DNA of 64,000 nucleotides from Posidonia oceanica. Its lineage: Eukaryota; Streptophyta; Magnoliopsida; Alismatales; Posidoniaceae. The translations under genes were made by a program, and so were the position numbers. The notes beneath the pieces were generated by a model, which saw only the letters and a program-made list of their open reading frames with translations, did not search any database and was not told the DNA's origin. Positions 11,288 through 21,900 of the stretch are shown piece by piece; position 1 is the first letter of the stretch, and every line of letters begins with the position of its first letter. Where the stretch lies: the NCBI GenBank assembly GCA_037176725.1, contig JAZBRS010000050.1:11054001-11118000 (forward strand). The letters are read 5' to 3'.

Positions 11288-13079
11288 CCAAGCCCTTCCT
11301 CTTCCTTCCACACCTTTGCCAGCTGAGAGAACCAGAGAGAGAGCGTGAGAATTCCACCCAGAATCCCTCTCCCTCCCTCTGAAAAAAACCCAACTTCCTT
11401 CCCCTGAGAACCAAACCTCCACAGACCTCCAAACTCCTGCATACTCCTCCCCAAACCACACCTAATCACCCGGCATCAGCCTCCATTCCTCACCGTCCAG
11501 CATCAACCCAAATTCCACCCCAAACACCCATTCATCCACTCACCAGAAACTAGACCACCTTCCTTCCAAATTCCCCGCACCACAGACCCCAGGACCAACC
11601 CAAATTCTTCCCCAGAACTCGCCCAAACTCCACCTTCCCAGACCTCTCGACCCTCAGCCTAAACACCCACCACAGTCCCGACGATCCACAACAAACACCC
11701 GCACCAGTTTTCTGTCCAAAATCCACCCAACTTGCAAACTCCCACTCTAGCCCCCCTTAGTCCAATCCGACCCCTTCTCCACCATCACTAGGCCTCCAGC
11801 AACCCATCGGAGGCTTCCACCCAGCTCGGGGAGCAACAGAGCACTCCCCCCACCTCCGGTAGAACCAGCTGCACCCAAGAAATCATTTTCTCCTCTCTGG
11901 CCCGCAAGCTTGCGCTTGTGCATCCAGAGAGCTCCGGAGCAGCTCCAGCAATTCATCCGGACCTTCGCATGCCGTCGGGAGCGGCTGCAGCAGCTGGACC
12001 ATCGCCGTCGTCGTCTGCTCAAGCCACCGACGTCAGGGGAGCGCACCAACCACCAGAAATGGTACTTGATTGCACTCGTAGCTTAGTTTCCTTCCCCTCT
12101 TGCTCCCCAGCCCATTAGAAATAGGTTTCGGGGTCTGTCACACGAAGTCGTCGCCGCCGAGGACCTTTCTTATCTGGCGAGCCTTCTGCACGCAGACCTC
12201 ACTACGGACGTCCGCCTGCTTCGCCGTCGATGCTCCGAGCTCCGTGGAGGTTCCAGCAACTCCGACCTGTCCTCTGTTTCCGCCGGGAATGCCCGCAGCG
12301 ACCAGCCCGACTCCGACACCTCCTGTAGAGCTCCGCCGCCTCCTCTGGTTCGTTCTAGCCCCAGTCATGCCTCGCCGACCTGCCTTCGGCCTCCGGGGAC
12401 GTCCGATGCAGCTCGTCGACCCTCCAGCACCGTCCGATCGCGTCGTCTTCTCCGGCCAAAAGCTCTGCAAGTTTAGCTACAGTAGTTAGATTATTATAAT
12501 GCCGCACGTTTGCGTTTCGATTTATTTTTCTTTAACTTAGAAATTTTACCATGATATTGCATTTCTGCCTTGTAGTTTTAGCTATTTACTTTCCGGTCCA
12601 GCTATAGTTTAAGTTTCATTTAATTCTGAATAAAAACCATATAAAATTGCATAAAAAAATGTAGTTTCTTTTATTTGCATGTTAGTCCTGCTGTAGTTCA
12701 AAGCTTTTTATTTTCTTTTAGTTTTAGTCCTGCTAGTTATTTTTATTATATGTTAGTCCTCTACAGTTTACAGCATTTTATTTTTCTTTAGTTTTAGCCC
12801 TGTTATTTGTTTTGTTTGCATGCCAGTCCTGCTGTAGTTTAAAATACTTTTCTGTTTCTTAGTTTCCAGTCCAGTAGTTTATTTATTTTGCATCTAAGTC
12901 CTCCAGTTGATAAATGTCATTTAAATGCCTGTTTTTACTTTATTACATTACTTTTAAGTCTTGCTGTTTATTTTATTTGCAAGTCAGTCCTCTGTTCAAT
13001 TGTTAAATTTATTTAATTTTGTATTTTACCATATTGCATTGTACTTTTATCCTATTTTATTTTATTATTGCTTTTTAGT

Positions 13080-13440
13080 CCTCTGCATGTTAGAAAAAAT
13101 CATTTAATTGCATACTTTACCATATTAAATTGCATTTTAGCACCTACATGTTTTTAAATTGCATTTTGGTCCTCTACATGTTAGAAAAAATCATTTAATT
13201 GCATACTTTACCATATTAACTTGCATTTTAGCCCCTACATGTTTTTAAATTGCATTTTGGTCCTCTACATGTTAGAAAAATCATTTAATTGCATATTTTA
13301 CCATATTAAATTGCATTTAGCCCTTGCATGTTTTTAAATTGCATTTTGGTCCTCTGCATCTTAGAAAAATCATTTAATTACATACTTTACCATATTAAAT
13401 TGCATTTTAGCCCCTACATGTTTTTAAATTGCATTTTAGT
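13080..13440 (+). repeat. Four tandem copies of a 90-bp unit in the element 2 LTR
   Basis: CCTCTGCATGTTAGAAAAAA and its variants recur at 13,080, 13,171, 13,262 and 13,351 (spacings 91, 91 and 89). Each is followed by CATTTAATTGCATACTTTAC and a TGCATTTTAGCCCCTACATG segment. The other LTRs carry single or more degenerate versions, so this is a local expansion. Confidence 0.85.
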
Positions 13441-14043
13441 CCACTGTTTGCATGCACAGCATTCATTTAATTGCATTTTTCCATATTGCATTGCATTTTA
13501 GACCCTGTATTTTATTGCATTTGCATCCAGACCCTCAGGTTTTCAAAAACATTGCATTTAGATCCCCAGGTTTTCAAAAACATTGCATTTAGGTCCTTAA
13601 CTTTTTAAAATCATTGCATTTAGGTCCCTGGTTTTGCATTTGTTTGCATCCATGTCCCTAACTTTTCAAAATCATTGCATATAGGTCCCTAACTTTTAAA
13701 AAACATTGCATATAGGTCCCTAACTTTTCAAAATCATCACACTTAGGTCCTTTTTTGCAATTTTGCATGCATTGCACTCATACATCACTGCACTTAGCAT
13801 TTTTGCATACTTTTAAGTACTTTTAGCTCTCATGTATGTGGGAGGACCTGTTCTGCACACCCCTAGGACTTTTTTACACTTAGATCCCTTCTTCTCCCCT
13901 GGCCCTTGGGCCTTCTACCTTGAAGCCTGGATATCTTGCCATCGGACCGCCGGATCTTTGCAACCAAGTTACCTGGACCACCTTGGTGGAGCGGACTTCA
14001 ATGCTGACCAAGTTTGCCTTAGATTAGGCCTCAGATCTCCAAG

Positions 14044-14368
14044 GTAAGTCCTTCTGAACTCCTGCATATCATCTTTGTTGCATTTCACTTGCATTACATG
14101 CATTGTTTTCGCTCTGCATTTTCCATGCATGTAGATTAGGCCTCTCCTCTTGTCTATCCACTCTACCTCCTCTTTTCGCGTACTCTTAGTGTTTTTGGGT
14201 TGAGTTCTCCTTGGATTCACTACAGATTGCGACCCTCTTCCCCTTTTTCCACGATCCGATTGCACTGCGAGCTTTTGGCAGCGTGCGAGACACATCGTGG
14301 GACGGTTTAGTGGGAAACAGTCACAGGATAGTAATGATCCCTCTACTTGCTCTCCTTCCCCCTTGTAG
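14044..14368 (+). other. Putative 325-nt intron in the LTR leader
   Basis: The left border is TCCAAG|GTAAGTCC, a near-perfect plant 5' splice site. The right border is CTCCTTCCCCCTTGTAG|GTC, a polypyrimidine tract ending in TAG. Counterparts lie at 31,011-31,336, 61,295-61,621, 41,692-42,017 (minus) and 50,103-50,428 (minus). No transcript evidence is available here. Confidence 0.45.
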
Positions 14369-14535
14369 GTCTTCACACCTGCATTGCGTGGTCCTTAAGC
14401 AGTGTTTGTTTTCACACTTACACCGCTTGCCTCTTCTTAATTGTTTTTCTCTTCCCCTTTGCATGTTTTTACATCTACATTGCATGGCTTTCACGATGTT
14501 TTGTTTCGCTTGTTCTTGCATCGCCTGTCCGCTTT

Positions 14536-14860
14536 GTTTCTTGCACCGTTTTGAGTGCCGACTTTGTTTCTTGCATCGTTTTGCGTGTCGACTTTGTTTC
14601 TTGCACTGTTTTGCGTACTGACTTTGTTTCTTGCACCGTTTTGCATGCCTGCTTTGTTCCTTGCACCGTTTTGCATGCCGACTTTGTTTCTTGCACCGTT
14701 TTGCGTGCCTGCTTTGTTTCTTGCACCGTTTTGCGTGCTTGCTTTGTTTCTTACACCGTTTTGCGTGCCTGCTTTGTTTCTTGCACCATTTTGCGTGCTT
14801 GCTTTGTTTCTTGCACCGTTTTGCCTGTCGACTTTCGTTTCTCGCACCGTTTTGCATGTT
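14536..14860 (+). repeat. 30-bp minisatellite in the element 2 LTR (about 11 units)
   Basis: Units TTGCACCGTTTTGCATGCCG plus ACTTTGTTTC, with GC(C/T)GACTTTG or CCTGCTTTG variants. The strand here is pyrimidine-rich and the array is followed at about 14,925-14,940 by TTTGCATTTAG|GG, an acceptor-like end, so the array could lie in an intron. Frames stay open because of the 30-nt period. Confidence 0.9.
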
Positions 14861-15123
14861 TGACATTGTTTTCCCTTGCATGTCGCCCGCGTTGCCTGGT
14901 TTTACCGATGTTTTGTTTTATCGCTTGCATTTGCATTTAGGGTAGTGATGCTTACTGCCTGGAGTTCTCACGAACCAGGTTTCGCCCGCTTCGGAACATA
15001 GACAGCGCTGCTGAGCACTTAGATAGCATGTTTAATTCCTTGCATGCATTCCATCACTTAGAGCACACCTATGAGCATCTAATTAGGCATTCATGGCACT
15101 TAGGCATTCAAAGTATGCATTTC

Positions 15124-15210
15124 CCTGCGTATGCGAGCGTAAGCCTAGAAAGACCGATTCTCGGGCGTGTCGGGGGTGCCTAACACCTTCCCCGCACGTA
15201 ACAGGAGTCC
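15124..15210 (+). promoter_or_regulatory. Highly conserved U5 block of the LTR
   Basis: From CCTGCGTATGCGAGCGTAAG to GTAACAGGAGTCC, with GGGGGTGCCTAACACCTTCC in the middle. Counterparts with only a few differences are at 32,031-32,117, 62,316-62,402, 3139-3226 (minus), 40,945-41,030 (minus) and 49,382-49,466 (minus). Much of the surrounding LTR is diverged or rearranged. The core holds a short inverted repeat GGTG...CACC. The role is unknown; packaging, transcript 3'-end formation or leader structure are possible. Confidence 0.5.
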
Positions 15211-15381
15211 TTACCCTTTCTCTTGGCAAGCAATGACTATATTGCCCTTATCCTAGGCATGAGTCACATCATTTGCATCATTTGCATTGCATCGCATTGC
15301 ATCTTTTGCTTGGTTTTGCGTGTTTATTCACGCGAGCTTTGGCAGTGAGCATGGACGATCTGAACATTGGGATTACTACAG

Positions 15382-15399
15382 TAGCGACTCGGCTGGGGA
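15382..15399 (+). promoter_or_regulatory. Primer-binding site, element 2 (tRNA-Arg type)
   Basis: TAGCGACTCGGCTGGGGA follows the LTR end after one base. It matches 16 of 18 positions of the complement of a plant tRNA-Arg 3' end (…GAGTCGCCA). The two mismatches differ from those of element 3 (32,475), as expected for independent decay. A tRNA-Arg primer is characteristic of Ogre-type elements. Confidence 0.75.
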
Positions 15400-16717
15400 G
15401 ATTAGACTTCGGCTTTCGCTTTTGGCTTTCTCGCCGCTTGGGTTTTGCTTTCTTTGTTTGCCTTGCGCCTATGCCTCTTTTTGCCTGTTTGTTTACTCTT
15501 CTGTGCCAATTCCTAGCGAGTCGCATTGTGCCAACTCTGCTTAGGTTTTGCACCTGCTTCGCCTTGGCATGCTTTGTTACTTGCTCTGCTTTGCATGCTT
15601 TGGCTCTCTTGCTTGTTTACTTGCTTTATCCTTTGCTCTATTCTTATTTGCTTTACTGCTTACCTGTCTTTACTTTCTTTACCTGTTGGCTTATTACTGC
15701 TTTATTTCTCGCATAATGCATGTCTACATACTTGTTTGGCAATAATACATGCTTTTTGAGTGATGAATGCTTCTTTTACACACTAGCTATGCCATAACAC
15801 ACGCACATGTCCTGTATATATGCCTTTTGACATGATGAATGCTTTCCCTTCACTATTATGCTCACAAACACCTGCACATGCCATGCACTTGCCTTTTGCA
15901 GTGATGTATGTTGTTTGCCTGCCATATCTGGTTGATTTTCTTCCCTTTTGCACATGCCATGTCTAGGATAGTAGAGACTGACTGCTTTCCCTGTGGCTAG
16001 CTAAAAATGGCAAGTAAAAAGAAGTTCTAGGAGCAACTAGAGACCTCAACAAACCTGCACCCCCTTTGAGTTAATAAAACATGCAAGATAAAAAACTCTA
16101 ATCATTTGCATAAGCAACATATAGGGCATGCATCCTCTTATCTGAGTCCACCTATTAGTCTGCGAAGGACGGTCCTGACCTCTTGTTCCACTGCTTTTGG
16201 CGTGGCCCAAGTCAGTTGGTCTGTCCCCCTTGTCCAGGGGTCGTGTCGATGCTAGTGGAGGGTACTACCCACGCTTTGGTGGGGTCAGGGCCACCAACGC
16301 ACCACCCTGTTATTACCTGAGCTTTGGCTAGGATTTGGACAGGGGACCTGCTTTTTCTAACCTGAGTCGGTGACCCGTACACTTGTGAGTACCCGAAGTA
16401 GGCTACCTACTAGGATACACTAGATTGGTGAGGGAGAGCATGCTAGAAAGCATACATATCATTCATGCCATTAACTTAACACATTTGCATCTTTCTTTCA
16501 GTTTCTAATCCCTGTTTGTTTCTGTTTGTGTCAGTAGTGATTGATAAGCAAGTTCCCTTGCTGGAGCATGAGTACTGTCCCCTACTGACACCCCTGTTGC
16601 GACCTTTGTTCGCGACCATTCCCTTCTAAGCTATCCGCCTTTGCGACGATAGCTCCTACTAGGACTCGTCCTCTTCTTCCTTGTTGCAGCCCTATCCTTA
16701 CGCACTCTCGGTCAGCA
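15400..16717 (+). other. 5' leader of element 2 (no supported gene)
   Basis: About 1.3 kb between PBS and gag. The first 350 nt are TTTGC/CTT-rich. 15,760-15,960 contains a loosely repeated block (GATGAATGCTT..., CACATGCC). 16,140-16,400 is GC-richer with several potential stems (for example GGTGGGGTC/GGCCACC and a run of CCACC/GGTGG), a reasonable place for packaging or dimerisation signals. The classical Ogre ORF1 upstream of gag is not visible. A 147-codon frame at 15,273-15,716 crosses the LTR/PBS boundary and is probably chance. Confidence 0.4.
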
Positions 16718-18880
16718 ATGGCCCAGTACGTTAGTGAGCCTCTTCTTATTCATGTCACGGAGGGTGTTTTCGCTTCGGCCGCTCCGGTTGCCCCTTCAGT
16801 CCCCTTTGTGCCTCCTGTGACGCCAGGGTTTCCCCCCCTGACGCCTCTGGTATCTCAGTTCGTTCCGGGGCATTGGCAAACATCTACCCCTCCGGATCCG
16901 GTCACTGAGTCCATCTTGATGACCGTCACTCACGTTCCAGAGACGCCTTTGGCCCCTCCTTCTTAGGGATATGTCACCATTGACGCCCCTTCTGCCGCTG
17001 TTGCGACTCTTATTGTAGGACCTGTTTCTCCCAAACAGTCTGTGTCCGTGCCACTTGCTTCTCATCCCTCGCCGACACTGCACTTCAGCGTTCTCGCTGA
17101 CGGGACACCTAAGGCACAGTACCAGCACCTGATGGAGCTCACCCAGAGATTGCAAGGCATGGCTCTATCAGTTTGTTCCTCCTTCACTCCTGTCGCTCCT
17201 AAGGTTCCCTTGCGGCCAGTCCTTGCATATCATACATTTGCCACTACACCTCCGCCTAGACCATCGTCTCAACTGCTCATGGTTCCAACGATGGGGGCCC
17301 GATTGCTGCCTCCCACCGCACAACACATAGCACAGCATGCACCTCCGCCCCCTGGTGGCCAGTCCTTCGGGCTGGTTGGAGCACAGTACCCCACTGGCTC
17401 GCTGTCTGGCACCCCGCCTGGGCAGCAACTGTTGCTCCAACACACTACACCTCCCACTGCACAGCATGTCATTTATCCTCCTCCCCTGCATCAGGTCCAG
17501 AACCCTGCATACATTCCAGCATACACTGTTCTAGTGCACGGATATGCCGGCCATCCCGTTGCTCCACCAAGCGACGCTATGGTAGATCCGGAGGAGCACT
17601 TAGGTGCGACCCACTTGGCGTATGTGCTCACTACCCCTGCCGATCCCTCTCTTGCGGTAGCAAATCCAGACCCCATCAATAACAGGATGGACGTCTTGGA
17701 GAATGCACTACGACTAGTGCAAGGTACTGAGCACCAGACCAACCAGTTCTGGGACCTCTGTTGCTTTCCAGAGGCGGTACTCCCTCCGAAGTTTAAAATC
17801 CCAGACTTCGACAAATATAATGGTAGGGGTTGTCCCATAGCACATCTGAAGGCGTATTGCGGTGATCTCGCTCAGCTCCAGGTTGACGAGAGGTTGCTGA
17901 TCCGCCTGTTCTAGAAGAGTTTGACCAGGCCGACACTCAAGTGGTTCACTTCGCTTGATATGTCAGCCATCAAGACTTGGAACGACCTTAGTCAGGCGTT
18001 CCTGGAACAATACTCCTTCAACCTCGACCTGGTCCCAAAGCGCGCGGACCTGGTCGCAACCAAGCAGAATCCCAGTGAGCCGTTCGGGGAGTACGTCGGC
18101 CGCTGGCGCGTCCTTGCTTCACAAGTCCGAGATAGACCCTCTGACGAGGAGTCTATTGAGATCGTTATCAAGGGGGCACAGCCATCTCTCGGGGCTCTGC
18201 TTAGCATTCAACCTGTCACTACTTTTGCAGCACTAATCCGAGCTGGAGCGTGCGTGGAGAGTTCGTTGCGGAGTGGCAACTTCCCTGCTCTCTCTGCGTT
18301 CGCTAAGCAGGCCGCGATCAGTAGTAACAGTGCCAGCAGCAGCACCTCCAACAACAACAGCGGTAGCAACAACAATCGTCCTAAGAAGAAAGACTCTCCG
18401 AAGACCGCTGTTGCATTCGTCGATTGCCCTGCTGCGCCTGTTCACCTGCCGTCTCGGCTTGCCCCAGCTCAGATGGTGTATGCTCCTGCACCTAGGAATC
18501 CACCCACACCACAGATCACTACCACCGCTTGACCGGTCTATCCCGCCGCACCGGTTCAGCAAGGCTCATACCCGAGGCAAAGACGGCCACCCACTGAGAA
18601 GCGGAAGTTCGCCCCACTGGTGGAACCACTAACGGCCATCTTGCCAAAGGTTGCATTGCTCCTGAGATTCCTGGAGGTTCGCCCGCCCCCAAATCCCTTG
18701 CCGTATTGGTATAAGGCGAACCTCTTTTGCAATTTCCATCGAAGTGTCAGGCACTCGACGGACAATTGCTTCATCCTGCAGAATGTTATTCAAGACTTGA
18801 TCGAATCGGGAATGATTGTGATCGACACGCACGTGGCATTCACTCATGCACCCACTCATGCATCTGTTCTTTCATCTGTT
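16718..18880 (+). pseudogene. gag: gag of element 2 (capsid/nucleocapsid part), three in-frame stops
   Basis: A single frame from ATG 16,718 continues into protease. In-frame stops are TAG 16,964, TAG 17,912 and TGA 18,530. The N-terminus is proline-rich and of low complexity. A retrotransposon-gag capsid-like core covers about 17,780-18,260, including K-I-P-D-F-D-K-Y-N-G, C-P-I-A-H-L-K, the W-F-T-S-L-D block, W-N-D-L-S-Q-A-F and the E-S-I-E-I-V-I-K-G block. An Asn/Ser-rich basic linker follows at 18,320-18,400. Near 18,727-18,775 a C-N-F-H...H-S-T-D-N-C segment is the C-x2-H...H-x4-C knuckle typical of Tat-type gags, where the second Cys of the usual CCHC is replaced. It would form the particle and bind element RNA. 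Defective as it stands. Confidence 0.8.
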
Positions 18881-20671
18881 TCCCCTCATTCCAGCATCGT
18901 CCGCCAACATCTACCGAAGCACTCTTATCCGGGAGGTGCGGGAACCTTAGGAATTCACTCTCTTTTCCCTTTTGAGCCTACTGCATCTGTAGTAGACCCT
19001 TCTGAGCTCATCTCTGATATCTCTGAGCCATTTCCTGTTGATCTTGATCTTGCGGCTGTTGCCGGCTCCGAGTCGGGAGTTCACATGATCCGACTGCATG
19101 CCAGGCTGGAGCGCTCCTTCGCGCCCCCTGCTATGCTTCCTCAGGCTCATCCTCCTGTACACCTCCTAGCTAGGGCCCAGCCTAGATCCCATGTCCATCT
19201 CTTAGGACGGCCTCAGTTAGGATCCCCTGTACACCTTTTAGGCAGGCCTCAGCCAACCCCTGCCTTCCCTCCCCAACAACCTTACCTCTCTCCCCAGTAT
19301 CCAATAGGCACCCCTGCAGCCCCTCCTGTGCTTGTAGCACGTGCTCTTGTGGTTATTGATTTAACTCAAGACACCCATTGCGTACCATATAGCTATGCCA
19401 CAGAAATGTGTGCGGAAGTAACACGATCGGGGAGGGTCTACAGACCCCCAGCACCGGCAGTTAGGCCAAACTATCCAGAACCCGCTATGCCCCCACCCTC
19501 TAGCCAACCCATAGTGGACCAAGCCTCTAGCCAACCCGTAGTAAGCCAAACCTCTGCCCAACCTATAGCAAGCCAGGCCTATAGTCAATCCCCTGTAACT
19601 GTCCCTTTAGAGCTTGCCACCAAAGCCACCCCTCCTACTGCTAGGAAGAACCAACCTAAGGCTGACATTGCCTCTCAGCTTAAGAAGGTTAAAGCTGACA
19701 TTTCCATTTGGGACCTGATAAACATCTCTGCCGAACACTGCAAAGCTTTTCTTCGCGTATTCCAAGCCGCCCATGTGTCCCAGACTATTGAGCCTTCTGC
19801 CTTGGAAAGCATGGTAGGGATGATTGCGGAGCCCCAGATCATCTCTTTTACTAGTGATGAACTGCTTCCAACGGGGACTAATCACAACCAATCCTTGTTC
19901 GTTACGGTTCAGTTTAAAAACTTTCGCATTCGCCTTACGCTGGTTGGTAACGGGTCAGGCCTTAATGTCTGCCCCTTACGTACTGCAACAAAGCTCAGAT
20001 TCAAGGCCGAGGATATCACACCAGCTATAAAAGGAATGCCAGCTTTTGACAATACCCACCATGACGCTTTAGGGATCCTGATTATTCCTCTTGCCATTGG
20101 CCCGATCGTATTCGATGTAGAATTCTATGTCGTTGACTTGAAGCCAAATTTTAATTTCTTGCTTGGGCGCCCTTGGCTCCACAAGCATCAGGTCCTCCCC
20201 TCGACCCTCCATCGCATGATAAAGTACCACCGCGGCGACGATGTCATTATTGTCATGGCGGAGAACTTTGAGAAGGAGCAGATCGAGGTAGTCTCCCCCG
20301 TCTCTTCGCAAACCATCCACTTTGATCCTGAAACCTCCGATGCTTTGTATCGCGTTAACCGGTGTGAGCCGGTTAACTTCATTCTTGATCTTGAACGCGT
20401 CAACTCCTTGGCCATCCACAATAACCCCTTTCGAATGGTCGAGAATGTCTGTCACAGATGAGGTTACGTTAAGGGCACACCGCTCGGGCGTCACGGCCAG
20501 GGGATTGTAGAGCCGATCGTAGCAGAAGAGCGGAGAAAATCAGAAGGCCTCGGTTACGAGCCCAAGCCCAACGAAGATGACTGCTTTCAACTAAAGAATC
20601 AGAAGACGGTCATCCCCAGGGACCTCACTAACTTCACTAGTGCAGGTATTCTGGGATCAATTGATGGTTAA
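18881..20671 (+). pseudogene. pro: Protease region of element 2, with catalytic Asp lost, plus G-patch-like segment
   Basis: Same frame as gag. A proline/serine-rich linker (about 18,880-19,640) leads into the protease at about 19,850-20,230. The active-site turn reads V-G-N-G-S-G-L-N-V: GGT at 19,946-19,948 replaces the aspartate codon GAT seen at 34,205 in element 3, so this copy is catalytically dead. The downstream L-L-G-R-P-W-L motif is intact. After the protease, G-Y-V-K-G-T-P-L-G ... G-Q-G-I ... G-L-G-Y-E-P spans a TGA (20,459-20,461) and resembles a degenerate G-patch, as found next to some retroviral and plant gypsy proteases. Another stop, TAA, is at 20,669-20,671. Confidence 0.78.
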
Positions 20672-21900
20672 GCCACAATGCCGGCAGAAGATTGGGTCTG
20701 CATTGAGGACTACTACTCGGATGAGGAGCAGTCTGGTGCAGTAGAGGCAGTCCAAACTAGTGGCAAAGCTCTGATCAGCATGGAGGCACCCCGCCACATC
20801 AGCATCACAAGCACAAGCAGCAGCGGCAGCTCAGAAGTCAGGGACACCCCTTCAGGCACAGTCAGCCAGTCTACCTGCAGTCGCAGTCGCATCAGTACAA
20901 CTGTCACCCTCCTTAGAGGGACAGTCAGTCAATTCAGCCAGCAGCACGACTCGGCCCACTTCAGCAGTCACATCACAGAAAATGCAGCCGACGCTGTCTG
21001 CTACACATCTTCCTGCCGCAAAATAGCAACCCTCGTGGCAGGCCCCCATGGCGTCAAAGGCCGCACCCTCATTGTCACTACTAGATGCAGAGGTCCAGTT
21101 GAGCAACACAGCCTCCCAACCATTGGGCCCTTAGAAGAGCACCTCTGCCTACCCTCCAACTGCAGCAGTGACCTTGGCAGCGCACCCATCTGCAGCCCCG
21201 CTGACCAATCTGTTTGGATCTCCGATCTTGAAGCCGCCGCAATCAGGCGCACCCGCGGGCCAGACAATGCAAGCATCCAGGGCGGTAGTACATCTAGCAG
21301 CCGGGCCAGAGCCGCAGGCCCCTGGCGCCTACTACGTCGACTCACCCTCGGATGAGGAGGAAGGAGTGGTGGTAGAAGCCCAGGTCGATTCATGGATGGG
21401 AGACTTAGAGCTACTGTACTAGGAACAGCTCAAGTCGCTAGTAGAGGACCTAGCAGAGCACCAAACTGCAGAGAGGAAAGGGAAAGCCGTGGTTACGGAC
21501 CCTCCCCTGCAGGAAGACCATGCCTCTATCATGGTCTTGGAAGAAGACTCAGCAGTGGCGGACTCCCCTAGACCAGATGAGCTCATCACTCTACAACCAC
21601 AAGGCAGGTCTAGGTGGTTTGTGCAGCACATGCCCCACTTGGGCAGTGTAGCAAGCGGCAGTGCCTAGATCAGCTGCCAGTCCAGCATACCCTATGCAAG
21701 TACACTAGAAGACGCGGAGGAGGAAGCATTAGCAGCACAAGCAGCAACTGAACCAACAGTCCAGGCAGTAACAGAGTAATCAGCAGCCTCAGCAGCAGGG
21801 CCATCAGCAGTGTCATTAACAGAATCAGCAGGGCCATCAGCAGAGTCAGCAACAGAGCGCTTAGCAGAGTCAGTCAGGCCAGAGCAGGCAGAGGAAGTTG
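20672..21900 (+). pseudogene. Low-complexity linker between protease and RT, element 2
   Basis: Encodes acidic W-V-C-I-E-D-Y-Y-S-D-E-E and then Ser/Thr/Ala/Glu-rich sequence. Relative to element 3 it has lost about 90 nt between GCCAC repeats (near 20,790), which shifts the frame. The original frame is picked up again around 21,168-21,422 (…Y-Y-V-D-S-P-S-D-E-E-E-G). Stops include TAG 21,420 and TAG 21,666; the second is shared with element 3 (36,020). Ogre elements are known to carry an intron between protease and RT, so this linker could be such a region, but no convincing donor/acceptor pair is common to both copies. Confidence 0.6.

Larger units (their letters stand above)
783..15380 (+). 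mobile_element. Element 1: 3' tail of a Tat/Ogre-type LTR retrotransposon, ending in an LTR shared with element 2
   Basis: Only the downstream part is present: accessory ORF (from about codon 13), spacer, 39-bp array, hairpin array, pre-LTR region, polypurine tract and an LTR from 9647. It is interrupted by solo LTR A (2837-8535). Its pre-LTR region (9126-9646) is far closer to that of element 2 (63,010-63,558) than to that of element 3, so elements 1 and 2 belong to the same subfamily. The LTR that closes element 1 is immediately followed by the primer-binding site of element 2, so a single LTR serves both. Confidence 0.75.
9647..15380 (+). mobile_element. LTR of 5.73 kb: 5' LTR of element 2 and 3' LTR of element 1
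   Basis: Starts TGTAGATACCC and ends GGGATTACTACA. Its first 360 nt pair with the LTR start at 63,559 at about 96% identity by eye, supporting these as the two LTRs of element 2. Contents: pyrimidine-rich start; very AT-rich stretch (10,230-10,860); CT-rich and then GC-richer zone (10,860-12,480) with a TATA-like site; T/A-rich stretch with degenerate TTGCATTTAGGTCCCTAACT repeats (12,480-13,830); exon-like block (13,868-14,043); splice-bordered segment (14,044-14,368); 30-bp minisatellite; and conserved U5 block. Compared with the LTR at 56,804 it lacks about 160 nt near its end (junction about 15,333, at a CACGCGAGC microhomology). Confidence 0.88.

Noticed and set aside
14536..14860. CRISPR-like regular repeats
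   Set aside because: Units are contiguous with no unique spacers, in a plant retrotransposon LTR.
14321..14945. Overlapping frames of 80-197 codons on both strands of the element 2 LTR
   Set aside because: Same minisatellite artefact; they lie in a non-coding LTR region with splice-like borders.
15273..15716. 147-codon frame across the LTR end and PBS, considered as an Ogre-type ORF1
   Set aside because: It would have to start inside the LTR and read through the PBS; it is hydrophobic and T-rich and not preserved in element 3.
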